Source: Sclerurus mexicanus
Lineage: Eukaryota; Chordata; Aves; Passeriformes; Furnariidae
Reading direction: 5' to 3'
NCBI GenBank assembly: GCA_013396755.1
Contig: VWZF01006082.1
Location: forward strand, 1,422,125 to 1,486,124
DNA: 64,000 nt
The notes under the pieces were generated by a model that was not told the origin of the DNA, made no database searches, and saw only the letters and a program-made list of their open reading frames with translations. The first letter of the stretch is position 1, and each line of letters opens with the position of its first letter. The position numbers and the translations under genes are program-made. This document shows positions 23,956-35,665 of this stretch, piece by piece.

Positions 23956-26900
23956 TGTTTTCTACACATACAATCTTTTCTGAACACAACTGAGTGAAAA
24001 CTCTGTACATCAAAGGGAACACAGCCTGACAGGATACACAGAGCAGTGTTTATCTCAATGCAATTTTCAATCAATGGAATTACACTTTCAATTCAGGGAG
24101 ACAGAGAAGCTGTAATTTTGGATAGCTACAAATTTAGGCAAATGGAAACTGCAAATACTCTTCTGTAGATTCAGACATCTTCAAGAGACAGGCTAAGATT
24201 GTTTTCATGAATATTCCATTTAAATCAGTTGCAGTAGTTAGCTGCAAAGTACTTCTTGGGTACTTTAATTTCATTTGTTTCTGAACACAAATCAGGTATA
24301 TTTAGCTAATCCTCTAAAATTCCCCTATATTATCCTCTTTCATTAGCCTCTCTGAAATGCATTTTTGCTGTTATATTTTAAAGAGGATTAATATTCCTTA
24401 ATATAAATCACAATAGTCTCTTTAGTTATGGTGCATCTTAAGGTTTACAGAGTTTAAACTATGTAAATGTCAATTCATGTTGCCTAAATTATTCTGTTAG
24501 AGTTGTTGAGAGAGTAAGACTATCATTAGAAATACATTGCTGCTTGATAAATCAGATAAAGATCTCGTTGAAGACCTGGTTCTTTCTTGAGTATTGTCCT
24601 ACATGTCATCCAGTCCTTATCTTTTTCTTAAAAGTTTGAGGACAACAAGTGATGGATGTAAAATAATAAAAAATTATTAAGTTGTTATAAAAAAATATTT
24701 GATAATAACCCCCAGAAGATGCATTCTCCTTATGTCACTGATACCTGGAAATGCTAGCAAGCCCTATGCGGCCTCCTAAGAACCTGAACATGAGTTGTCA
24801 CTTGAGCATATCTGGAGATTTTAGATATTTTTTCCTCCATGCTGTCATTCTGCTACCGGCATTTATCTATTAATTTTTTGTCATCTGATGTGAAATACAT
24901 GGGACACTTTCACTTCCGGAAAAGACTATTGTTGTAACTCTGCAGAAGTTACCTTCTTTTGTAAAATGCAATTGGGGCTGATCTGTGAAACTCTCAGCAG
25001 AGGTCTCCTCTCTCCCACATGTGCCCTGTTTGCTCTGAATCTCAGCTTCCACTCAGAGTGAACTACAGAAGCTGCATACAAAAAACACCAGGAGACCAGT
25101 AAGCCAGCATTGCCTGGGGCAAAATGAGGACATGCATGTTTTCCTTTGGATGGAGATTTCAAAGTCATTGCAAGTGGTTTACGTATAATTCCTTGGATTT
25201 ATTAAAAAAGTTGGTTTTAATAGGTGAGTGGGGTTACAGCAAGAATGAGGAATCTAGTCACAGTTTAGCCACTGATCTTCTGGATGATCTCTTGATAGTC
25301 ACATGCCAGGACTTTCAGAAAGATCCTGGAATTCAGGGTGTCCCAATTTAGAGTCCCACTTCTGATTTTTATTTAATTTACTTTTTATTTATTTAAGAGG
25401 AACATTTAAAAATGCTACCTGTTTTTTCTAGGTGGAAACACAAATTGATTCTTTTGAAATAAGCTGAGTGCATCTTAGCCCAGGCTATTGGTGAAAGAAA
25501 GTATTTTTAGAAATTCCCTTTTTGTTGTTTTCTTATCCATATTATGGACACAGCAATGTTAATCATGTAAAGCTTTTGCATCTCTACTAAGGACATTTAG
25601 CTCTGCTTCATCTGAAATTGCTATAAAGCTGTGAAAGCTAGAAATCAGGCATGCCTATCTTTTGAGCCTACAGTCAAGTGTTTGTACATCCATTTGCATT
25701 TTGAACCCATGCATGTTTCAAACTGGTTCACAGTGCGCTGAGAGTGGAGGCAGATATGAAATGTGTCTTAAGGACAGCTTCTCAGTGTGCCAGTTGGGTG
25801 CTCTTCCAAAGAGATTGCTTGTGAGTACTCATTTGACTACGCTTTGCTGGTAGGAGGAGGAGAAAGGAAGAACATCACAAACCCTTCATCTCACGTGCTA
25901 GGGTTGTTCGATGCTGAGAATTCAAACACATGAACATGAAGGAAAGAAAGGGGGATATAATCATTACACTTGTGACTCTTTGCCAGCTTCACATTCCTGC
26001 TAGATTTCCAAGGGAAATGATTCACTTCTGACCATGATAGCACAGCTAGGTCAGGGTTCTGTAACAGTAATTCCTGAGGGCATGTCATGTTCATGAGGGC
26101 ATGAACCTCAGCAAATGGAAAACTTCAGCTTCATTGACTTCTTGGGTGCATCCCGATCTTTGTCATTAAAGAAACTTTGATAGAAAGTTCAGTCAAAGAG
26201 GTAGTAACTATTTTTATTTCAAGGTGCAATAGAGAAAAGGAGAACACTTCAGCAAGATCTTCATGTAGGATTATTTCTTGTAGCCACCTCACCTATGAAT
26301 TGCACATATAGATTTATATTCTGTGTGAATAATTGCAGTCTAAAGAGGGGGACTTCAGCATTCCATGATGGGTGTGTTAGTTCCCAAATTCAGAGAACCC
26401 CTAGGTCTAGGTGGGAATTACCTGTTTTGGCAGGAAGGACTTAACTCAAAAGGCCTGCGAAGTCAGCCATGCAACAATGAAAAGTAGAAACCTAAGACTG
26501 AGATTTGTTGTTTGAAGTAAAATTTAGAAAGCACCAAGGAATGTAGAGTATTTGGGATCCATGGTGGAATGTGGAGGAAAACAGAGGCATCTGAGAGCAA
26601 AAGCAAGGAGACCAAGTGATCTGACAGATACGTAGCTGTCCATGATAGGTGTTTTATACTTCCTTGTAATGTCACTTACTACTCATGAGATGCTCTGGAT
26701 CAGGTCAACTGTCTACCTACAAACCAGCTCTGTTGACTAGAAAAGCAAATCTGCCCTGGCTCTGAAACTTTCTAGCAGTCACCTCAGTAGGACTGATTAT
26801 GTTTTATTCAGATTCAAATTTAATGCAATTTGTGTGTGAGTATGTGTGTGTAAGGATGTAAAATGAGACACAAATTTCTAAGTTCGCTTGGTCTCCAGCA

Positions 26901-27164
26901 TAGAATAAGGTACTTGAAAAGGTGTGAGGAAAAAAGGAGTCGTATTTATAGTACAGCCTTGCAACATTGTATAAAGTAATTAAATAGAACAATTGAGAGA
27001 TCTAACAATTTCTGAGTTGTTTTTTTTTTTTAACGTGACAAGCAGAAACCAGAAAGGAACTGATGTGAGTTAATTGAATTAAAATGTATCTTACAGAAGG
27101 CAGTAACATCCTACTTTTGTTACGATAACTCTTTATATTTAAATATATGATCCTTATCTGAAAG

Positions 27165-27209
27165 CTTTGATTAGCCTTTAAACAAAACTAAATTTTGTTT
27201 AAATCAAAG
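27165..27209. repeat. Long AT-rich hairpin (17 paired bp with bulge)
   Basis: TTTAAACAAAA (27,177-27,187), a 5-nt loop CTAAA and TTTTGTTTAAA (27,193-27,203) form an exact 11-bp stem. Outside it CTTTGA (27,165-27,170) pairs with TCAAAG (27,204-27,209) across a 6-nt bulge on the left side. The arms hold AAACAAAA / TTTTGTTT, a forkhead-like core, in both orientations. Confidence 0.85.
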
Positions 27210-29100
27210 TTATAGCATCAACTGCTTATTTCACAGTTAGTTTGTTTGTGGTATATTAGCAGTATGTTTTCACGTAATGTGAAAAATTGATAGATTAAAT
27301 GCTATCTAAATTGATTATTATTTTAGAATTAGTTATAATTTTATATAAGTTATATAAAATAAATAATTACATGTATCTACAATTATTCTATATTATCTAG
27401 ATTAGTATAGATAGACTACAGATTATGAAATTACATCCTTTCTTGTAAACAGTGTCCTTGGTGGTATGGTTCACTAATTCAATATTTAACATGGGTTAAA
27501 GAAACTTCTAATTTGAGTTGTGAGGGTTTTTTTCTTACTTCTCTTGCTTTCCAGCTACATACTTAGTGGAATATTAATATATGATTATGTATTTGATACA
27601 GCTCTGTCAATGAAGGCAAAGTCAGGCAATCATGATTTAGTAATAAAAGCAATTTGTGGTTATCTGTAGGTGTATGTTTGACACTCTAGATTCATCTTTT
27701 ACTTGTCTCCAAGAAAATTCTTGTATCTTTATCTTTGCAAAGGATAATTTCACTGTATTTGAGGGGCAGATGTATAGGTATATTCCTCATTATAGAATAT
27801 TAGGAATGTTAGACATATTTTAGATTAAAGCCTTGTGGGTTAGGACAGATAACTTGCATCCAAGCCTTTTTTTCTTGGGAAGTCAACACAGGTCAGCATG
27901 GGTATGATGTTCCCATGGCGACCAAGTTAATTCTTGAATTACTTTCATGCAACTCTACATGTTACACAGAGTTACACATGCTTCACAGGGGTACAGACTC
28001 AGAATATCATACAAGAAAGAGTTGTACTAAGGGAACTTCTAAGACAAGGGCAAAAATAGCCACCAGTAGGGAATGATGGCCATTTTCCCTGCCAGTGTCT
28101 CTTACTGTATGGGATAGAGAATGCTGGCTGCCTGCATTTTTGAGGAGTCAACATCTAGAAATTGTATGCTGGTTTGAGCAGTAAGGATTATGTATGTATT
28201 TAAGACAAACAGGACATTTGAGATAAACATTACATGCAGCTGAAAAATGTCTTTGTTTTCTTCTACCCTTCCAGCATCAATGTGTTTATTCAAATGTTGA
28301 CTAAATTGTCTGTTGTCTAAATGAGAGCAAGTTAAGGATGCCTACTAAGGGCAATGAAACCATCACTCGTCTCCTAGGTAGGAAGCAGTGTGCTGTTCAC
28401 TGTATGCACTTCACTGAGATGTGGAATCCCCCAAGGACTAACTCTTAATGCCTGCTTTGCAGAAGAGGAGTCTGAACCTTGGTGCATCTTCCATCATGGA
28501 CCTATTGTGTCTCGCTTGGAAAGTTTAAATCTCTGCAATGCATTCTCTGTATTCCTGTTAACTCCTTTAGGTTATTATCTCCCATAACTTGTCAGTCATG
28601 GCTAATGACATAGTACATGACATGGAAAATAAATGTCAGCTCTTGGAAGACCATCATTAAGCCAGGAAGTTCAATGACATATCTCTCCATTCCATGCTGA
28701 ATCCATGTTACACAAGGCTCAGAAAATCCATTGCAGATGGGTAAACATGGAAAGAGCTTGTCCTGAGATTTTTATAATTTTGCTCAGAATTTAAAAAGAA
28801 ATCTGCCTTTTCTTAAAAAAAAAAAAAATAAAAATGTGTAGAACAATTTCAATTTTGAGGGAAAGGGGCAGGAGGAAGGGTGGGCTATGAATTTATGTGT
28901 AGGAGGGGTTTAGAATAAATTATTTCATCCAAAGCAGATTAGTGGACCACATTACTCTGTAAACAACCAAAGTGGTCAAGGATTAAACTCTAGGACACCG
29001 CTGTTAGAGTAGTTGTTATTTCCCAATACCCTGCTAGAGGTGAATGAGAGGGGAAACAAGTGTGTATTGGTTGGATTTGGAGGTGTTCTTTATAAGGAAC

Positions 29101-29117
29101 CTAACTGACTCAGTTAG
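29101..29117. promoter_or_regulatory. 17-bp palindrome centred on an AP-1 consensus site
   Basis: CTAACTGACTCAGTTAG is a perfect palindrome with 8-bp arms around one central base. TGACTCA at 29,106-29,112 is the consensus Fos/Jun (AP-1/TRE) site. Motif presence alone does not prove binding. Confidence 0.55.
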
Positions 29118-29431
29118 TTAAGTACAATGAAATGACATGACACTCTCACTTTCTCTTAATACATAGTCATTAATAACTGACAAGTTAACTTAAATGCTGT
29201 TGCCATATAATAGGAGCCAAGATGGTTCAAGCTAGTTGTCATAAGAAGCAACAATTTATTTCCCATTATTTCTTGTTAATTTACATGCAGTTCACGTATT
29301 TGTATGATTCCAGGCAGTTAAAAGTCAAACATTTGAAAGGAGTTCCTTTACTGAGCAAAGGTTTCAATATTTTCTTATTTAAGGTACTCTAAAATGGCTA
29401 TTTCAGGGTTTTTTAAATTTAATGCCTCTCT

Positions 29432-29458
29432 CCCATACGCCCCCTCCCCCCTGCCCCC
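29432..29458 (-). other. G-quadruplex candidate (minus strand)
   Basis: On the plus strand there are C runs of 3, 5, 6 and 5 within 27 bp. On the minus strand these give four G runs with loops of 2, 1 and 5 nt, satisfying the canonical G3+N1-7 pattern. The plus strand is the matching i-motif candidate. It stands out in AT-rich surroundings. Confidence 0.7.
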
Positions 29459-30544
29459 ATTAAATCACTGTTAGACCTTCTATTTATTCTTACAGATTAA
29501 AAAACGATGCAAAGTTAGAGTGAAGATGGTGTTAATGCTGCTCTTCTTAAAATCTGCTGGACTACAATGTAAACACATGTAATGAAATGACTGCTATAGG
29601 TTTCTTCATATTTTTTTAACATCTTTTACAAGGAACCACAACTTGATGAGATGATTGTATTTTTTTTTAGCAGTCTGTAGAAAACTAAATTGATGTTTCA
29701 GAAGTGCTGATGAAAAATAATACAGGGCTTTGCTTGTCTACTAATTTGTATCCTAGGCTTTTCTAGTTCTTCTCCTTATAATTTGCACAGCATGATGGTT
29801 TTTGAGACTTCAATTATAATGCCAGTTCTAGTAACAGCTTTCTCTCCTTGACTGGACATAATGCTGGAAAAAGGGAAACAGACTTTTCCTTTTAACCTGA
29901 TGAAAATTAAGGTACTTCTGTTTAGAAGGGAATTATATATACACACTATGGTTTTTTTATAATTAGGAAAGAAAGACATAGCTCAGACCCATGCATTATT
30001 AGGTATTTGCACGTATTTAGCTTTAAATAGGCAAATATTTGTGTATTACATTAATAAAGTAAGAGACATTCCCCTGGATTATCAGTTTAGTCTCAACAAT
30101 GGAAGTTACAGCTCAGCAGTAAACATATGCATGAAAGACCTTTGAAGAAAATAACCTTTTTACTTGCATCCCTGAGAAGACTTCCTTTTTTTGTCTTTTT
30201 TTTTTTTTCCCTACGTCTTTTAAAACTGCTGCTGTATTTCCAACAAGCCCATGAAGGAGTTAATAGAAATTATTCAAAGAAAGCAGGCATAACCCCACCT
30301 TTCCCCTGAAAATCCAGAGCAAATCCAAAGTAATTATCCCAAAAATAAAACCAAAGCATTGATATTTAGCTTAATTTGTACCTTTTCTGATGGACAGTGG
30401 AAACTGAAGATCTCAGTTGTGTACAACATGGACCCTTTGGGCTGAAGAGAGTCATTGGTCTGTCATTTTATAAATGTCAAGCTGGCTCTTTTAACACCAT
30501 TATTGATCAACATGTTAACATGCATTACAGCCTTTTGGTATTTA

Positions 30545-30847
30545 AAGGCAGACTACAAGAAAGGCAGAGACATTTTAGTGAGGCCTGTTGCAATAGGACA
30601 AGGGGTAATGGTTTTAAACTAAAGGAGGGTAAATTTAGTTTAGATACAAGGAAGAAAAGAAAAGAAGAAACACTGGAAGAGATTGCCCAGAGAGATGGTA
30701 GACACCCCATCCCTGAAAGCATTCATGGTCATGTAGGGTGAGCCTCTGAGCAAACTGAAGATGTCCCTGCTCATTGCAGGGGAGTTGGACTAGATGACCT
30801 TGAGAGTACTCTTCCAACACAAACTATTCCATGTTTCTATGATCTCT
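30545..30847 (+). mobile_element. CR1 LINE 3' untranslated fragment
   Basis: The element starts near the typical CR1 words TAGTGAGGCCTGTTGCAATA and GGACAAGGGGTAATGGTTTT. It continues through TGGAAGAGATTGCCCAGAGA, GATGTCCCTGCTCATTGCAG and GGGAGTTGGACTAGATGACC, and ends with TTCCATGTTTCTATGATC. It is about 300 bp, truncated in the 3' untranslated region, with a small gap where related copies carry a T-rich stretch near 30,650. A 114-codon open frame overlapping it (30,397-30,741) is a by-product, not a gene. Confidence 0.95.
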
Positions 30848-31272
30848 GTGTTGTCCAGTGAGAACATGGAAAAAGCAATAGAATGTGGCTGCCAACATCA
30901 GTAAGTCATGGGCTGTCTTCAGTATATAAACAAACTATAGGCTTCTCACTCCTGGAATAGTGGCTGCACCACAGGTGGTTTATTGCAATAGAGGTAATGG
31001 TTGCAAAATCTGAGGCTGTGATGACAACTGACACAGCCACCTATCACAAGTTGTTACTGAATGTCGAGGGAACATCAGACTTTAAGGTGCACACTCTGCA
31101 AGTTCAGCATCAATTTAGATTTAAGATAGGACAGGTGCAACAGGCTCTCTTGTAGCAAGTCCTTACATACATACCATTTGAGCTTGGCTAAGGATAAAAA
31201 TTGATGTCAGTATTTATGGAGAACAGAAGAAAATTTCTGGCAAGGACAGACCAAGAGGGGGACTTTCCATCT

Positions 31273-31290
31273 ACACATACACACACACAC
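31273..31290. repeat. Short (AC)n microsatellite
   Basis: ACACATACACACACACAC: nine dinucleotides with one AT interruption. Confidence 0.85.
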
Positions 31291-31459
31291 GCAAATGTGA
31301 ATAATAAAATGATAAATCTAGCAGGAAGAAATTCTGCCTCTGAAATAAGATTAGAACAGTTTATAAAAGCAGTGGAATCACCTCCTGCTTATGTTTACTT
31401 CTGTTTTGTTTCTACCTCTGTTTTAGAATTTGCAAAGCCCTAAATTAATTGTGCTTTAT

Positions 31460-31500
31460 TGTTTACACAATGTTTACACATTGTTTACACTTGTTTCAAC
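31460..31500. promoter_or_regulatory. Three forkhead-type TGTTTAC sites, 11-bp spacing
   Basis: TGTTTAC occurs at 31,460-31,466, 31,471-31,477 and 31,482-31,488, each 11 bp apart, followed by a degenerate TTGTTTCAAC. TGTTTAC is the core bound by FOX proteins. It could equally be a simple 11-bp tandem repeat by slippage; both readings fit the sequence. Confidence 0.5.
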
Positions 31501-32440
31501 TAAGTCAGAATAATCTCAAAATAGTCTTGAAATCAAAGCATGCCATACTGGTGTTCAGCAAATGGTCTCATATCTTTTTGCCATCTTAATGCAAAGATTG
31601 AACTTCACCGAACCTGTCAGACTGACTTTATTCTCTTTGCTTGGGTAGAGCCAGTACTGCTTTACTGAGCTTTTAGGGAATAAAACAATCCAGACTTTTT
31701 TTTTGGCAGCTGTCAGCTATGCCCAGAAAATTCACAGGTGTTCCTGGTAAGCCATGTATAATGCTGGGGACTGAGGGGTGCCATCTACTGGCACTTCTTC
31801 CTTCCAGTTGCATCAATATGAGTGCCCTGCAAGAAAGAAGCAATCTTGTGGCAATTCTTAATTATCACATTTCTAAAAATGGTTACAAGGAGTCTATCAT
31901 ACTCAATTATTCCTACATACTGCACTTTTTTTTTTATCTTTTCTTTAGACCTTTTGACCTTCTTCTCCTGCAGGAAATTTTATAATCAACTTCCTAATGT
32001 GCATGACAAGTCTATTATTAAATAGACACTAATCAAATTACAAATTATGAAAAGATCATATTATGTTATAATAGAGGTTTCTAATGGAAATAAAAGCTAC
32101 AACATGAAGCCAATAAAGGTCAGTTGACATACAGAGTATGACAATTAAAACTGTAATCAATCAGGAACTGTTACCATTTGCAGATCCACTGCAATGAGTC
32201 CTACATATCTATGCAATATTCCAGATTGATTTTTCCCTTTTTCACACCAAATAGGGCACTAGAATATTCCATACACCACCTGACATTTTGCAGAGCAGTT
32301 TCTGCTACCAATTCTTTTATGTTTTTAACAAGTCATTCAAGGCTTTTTGGAATCTGGAAGACCTCTTTCGCCCATGACATTTCATTTTAGAGTATGTGCT
32401 TACTTTGCAACAGAATAATCATCCACTTCATCCTACACTT

Positions 32441-32902
32441 GGGACTGAGTGCACCCTCAGTGGGTTTGCAGATGACATTAAGCTGAATGGTGCAGTTGAC
32501 ATGCCTGAAGGACAGGATTTAGGACATCGTGTGGGACCTTGAAAGGCTTGAGGAATGGGCCCATGTGAACTTTATGAAGCTCCACAAGGCCAAGTGCAAG
32601 ACCCTACAACTGGATTGGGGAATCCTCAGTATCCATACAGGCTAGAGGATGAAAGAATTGATAAAAGCCCCATTGAGAAGGACTTAAGGGCACTGGCAAA
32701 TGAAAAATTGCACATGAGCTGGCAATGTGCACCTGCAGTCCGGAAAGCCAACCACATCCTGGGCCACATCAAAAGCAGTGTGGCCAGCAGGTTGAGAGAA
32801 GTGGTTCTGTTCCTGTGCTCCACTCTTGTGAGATCCCACCTGGCGTACTGTGTCCAGCCCTGGGGTCCCCAACACAGGAAACACATCAGTCTGTTGGAGT
32901 AG
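32441..32902 (+). pseudogene. Decayed CR1 ORF2 (reverse transcriptase C-terminal part)
   Basis: The coding remnant changes frame at least twice. FADD is in the frame of base 32,465; the next block (WAHVNFMKLHKAKCKTL, from 32,556) is in another frame; and the block from about 32,625 (GNPQYPYRLEDERIDKSPIE, later LVRSHLAYCVQPWGPQHRK) returns to the first. A premature stop (TAG, 32,900-32,902) follows SLLE where family members continue. Both frameshifts and the stop make it a dead copy. Part of it appears as a 115-codon open frame at 32,555-32,902, which should not be annotated as a gene. Confidence 0.92.
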
Positions 32903-33287
32903 ATCCATAGAAGGACCATGAAGATGATCATCTGTAAAGAATGGCTGAGAGAGTTGGGGTTATGCAGCTTGGAGTAGAGAAGAATCTGAGGAGGCCTTGT
33001 TGCAGTGCTCTAACATATAAGGAGGGGTTGTAAGAGAGATAGAGACTTTCTACTGGGGCCTGTAGTGACAGGACAAGAGGCAGTGGTTTTAAACTGAAGG
33101 TAGGTTTAGAAAAGCTGTGCCCAGAAAAACTGTGGATGTCCCACCACTGGAAGTGTTTCAGGCCTGGGAGAATGCACCTTAGAATAATCCAGTGAAAGAT
33201 GTCTGTGCCCATGGCAGAGGGGTGGAATAAATGATCTTTGAAGGTCCTTTCCAATGCAAGCTATTCTCTGTTTCCATGATTCTATAC
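32441..33287 (+). mobile_element. CR1 LINE, 5'-truncated, retains RT motif C onwards
   Basis: This is one of the two longest CR1 copies in the window. It opens inside the reverse-transcriptase domain just before the catalytic motif (frame reading GTECTLSGFADDIKL; FADD at 32,465-32,476). It runs through the RT thumb/C-terminal region and 3' untranslated sequence to the degraded terminus TTTCCATGATTCTATA. It lacks the endonuclease and the first part of RT, as is usual for CR1 copies truncated during insertion. No poly(A) tail is present, as expected for CR1, which ends in an octamer repeat. Confidence 0.97.
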
Positions 33288-34521
33288 TTTCTGCATGTAT
33301 TTGTACCTATTACTAAGGAGTATGTATCATTTTGTTGCCAATCTAGCTGAATCAAAAGCATTCCTGAACTGCTGCACAGCAATCAAAAGTATCTGAAAGA
33401 CATAAATTTCCTTTTATTTACATGAATATTGAATGTTAACATAGTAAAGAAAACAGCTAAAGACTTAAAGGTTTAAAAGATGCATAAGGTAACTATGCCA
33501 TCATTTTAAAGAAATGCTTTATTAATGATATTATAAAAAGCACCAGTTTTAAAAGAAGAAAGTATTTTTTAAAAATATGAAAAATCTTTCTCAGCTTTGC
33601 ATTACTCTGTGACTTCATGCCAGCATTATAATTAAGATTTATTCTTCCAGATGTAATGAACTGAAATAAGATGGAATTCCAGATGGAATAAGTTTCTTTT
33701 ATAGACAGACTCAAATACTTTTAACCTAAATGAACTTTGGATAATTCATGCTGTTGAATAAGACAATGCCAGCCTGTTACACCTATGCTTCATATGTAAG
33801 CTTGATGCACCTTACAGGAACCATACGCATTCCCTGTATTTAGACATTGACAGTTCAATCCTTGATTCTGAAAGTGCACCACATACCCATTTGCACAGCA
33901 CAGAGAGATTCTTAAGAAGTTATGCTAGCAGTACCTCTGGGACGTTCATAAAGAGCAAATGACTGAGAGAGTGAATAAATGACATATGAGCAAAGGTTAT
34001 GTTTGAACTGAAGTTCTAAAACTAATGTAGATTGTGTCTTTAAAAAGGTACACAAAAGACAATTCTTTCAGCTCAAGCTATCTTTACAATGGATACTTCT
34101 TGGGTTTTAGTCAAATATGTATGAATCTTTGCACCACAAAGATCTTTTCCATCCTTGAGGATACTTAGGATAGCTTGATCTAAGGCAAGCAGAGAGGATT
34201 ATGAGGGTCTGCAATCTTTCTGTAGAATGAACAAAGACAAGTTGCAAGCTGCTATTATTTCCTCTACCTAAGGAGAGACAGGATTACTGGAAAATGTACT
34301 TTGGGAGAAAGCAGAAAAATATAATCATGGAATAAACATAGAGGTTACTAATATTTGAGTTTTTTGCAGAACTCTGTTAGTGTTTTTCAATAGTGGTCAC
34401 CTTACTCCTGTGAAGTTTTAGTGTTTGGGATGAACTTCTTACATCTCCTGTTTTAAGCAAGATATGAAGCAGTGAGAGGATCTGTGCTGCAACACACTGT
34501 AGCCCCCTTTTATGTTGGAGG

Positions 34522-34559
34522 AAAGCAAAAAAAAAAAAACAAAAAAAAGGAAAGAAAAG
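34522..34559. repeat. A-rich tract
   Basis: A13, C, A8, then GGAAAGAAAAG. It is low-complexity purine-rich sequence. No AATAAA was seen immediately upstream, so it is not clearly a retrocopy tail. Confidence 0.85.
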
Positions 34560-34969
34560 TAGTGATCAATTATCTGTTGTCAGGTCTCTGTGAGAGTTTG
34601 GTGGGGTACAGTATTCTGGGAAAAAGTACATTTGGGCAACCACATTACTTTGGCCTAAATTTGTCCTTGTGGTTTCAGTCAAAATTGATATTGTGCACTT
34701 TGAAATTGCTGTGTGCTGCTGTTGATGTGCAGAGCTGAGCAGCTGCTCCCTCTCAAGACAAAGGAGGCTGCACTTCAGGACATGTTCAAGTGATTTCTAA
34801 TTGAAAAGCATTTTGGGATCCTTCAGACTAAAAGGCATTCTTATGACTTCTGCAGCTTCTGTTGCATAGGGAACAGAAGAAGTGTTCCCTTGAGCTGGTA
34901 CAGACGAACTTTGACTTGAAATAGAACTTCAGTAGTACTGGAGGGTTTTTTATTCTTCATCAGTTTAAT

Positions 34970-35165
34970 CTGTAGGCTGAAATGGCCAGGGTTTAAACAT
35001 AATTCTCGTTAGAGTGCGCTTCTAGTGTAATTAGTGACAAAACCTGACTAATGACTAGGATAAGGCTTTAGGGATGGTCATGCAGCAAAACTCAGCCTAA
35101 TGAATTGATTTCCATTAAATTTGCTATAAATATAATATCATTAATAATGAATTGGTTCATTGTAA
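34970..35165. promoter_or_regulatory. Candidate conserved non-coding element (texture only)
   Basis: Dense homeodomain-type cores (GTAATTAG, CTAATGAATTG, CATTAATAATG) sit in sequence of ordinary complexity with no repeat. This is typical of developmental enhancers in birds, but it is an impression from composition only. Confidence 0.25.
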
Positions 35166-35636
35166 GGATACCAGTAGACACTAGAAATGAGCAGATGTTA
35201 CTTTTCTGCCTCAGAGGCCAGTATGAAGAGTTGTTTCCCCAGTAAGTTCTTTAACCATGTTGGCAGAATTTGTAATGAGCAATGTAGTACTGTCTTGGGC
35301 AGATATTAGATCTGTGATGTCTCCAGGTCCAGTTAAAGCAAAGGCCCTCTAAACTGAGTGCCTGGTCACTCATCCCACAGAAGAAACAGCTTAAGGATCC
35401 TAAAATATCTTTGCAGGCACTGTCTCTTCAATCTTCCTGAAAATTATCCCTGCATAGGAGAGTGATGAAGAGGTCATCAAAAGCAGCAGCAATATTAAAA
35501 AAAAAAAATCTCTTGATTAAAAGTATTTATTGATGAGGAGGCTGGAGCTGTCACCAAGCGTGTAATTTCAACACTCCCAATGCCCTACAGACTCCATTTC
35601 TCCATACTGGGAAAGGGATTCCTAAAATGCTACATT

Positions 35637-35665
35637 GCCACTGGTGGCATTCCCTTTTGGGAATG
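35637..35665. repeat. Two adjoining small hairpins
   Basis: GCCAC-TG-GTGGC (35,637-35,648) abuts CATTCCC-TTTT-GGGAATG (35,648-35,665). Both stems are perfect (5 and 7 bp) and share one base. Confidence 0.75.

Larger units (their letters stand above)
23956..30544. other. AT-rich unique non-coding sequence
   Basis: No gene or CR1 was recognised. The section around 27,100-27,450 is particularly AT-rich and contains an extended hairpin (27,165-27,209). Other items listed are an AP-1 palindrome at 29.1 kb and a C-rich G-quadruplex candidate at 29.44 kb. Homopolymers include T12 at 27,020-27,031, A14 at 28,815-28,828 and T13 at 30,196-30,208. Confidence 0.65.
30848..32440. other. Unique sequence between two CR1 copies
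   Basis: No coding sequence was recognised. It holds a short (AC)n at 31,273-31,290 and the triple TGTTTAC array at 31,460-31,488. The open frame 31,719-31,985 is unrecognised and unremarkable. Confidence 0.6.

Noticed and set aside
30397..30741. 114-codon plus-strand frame
   Set aside because: Most of it is translated CR1 3' untranslated sequence.
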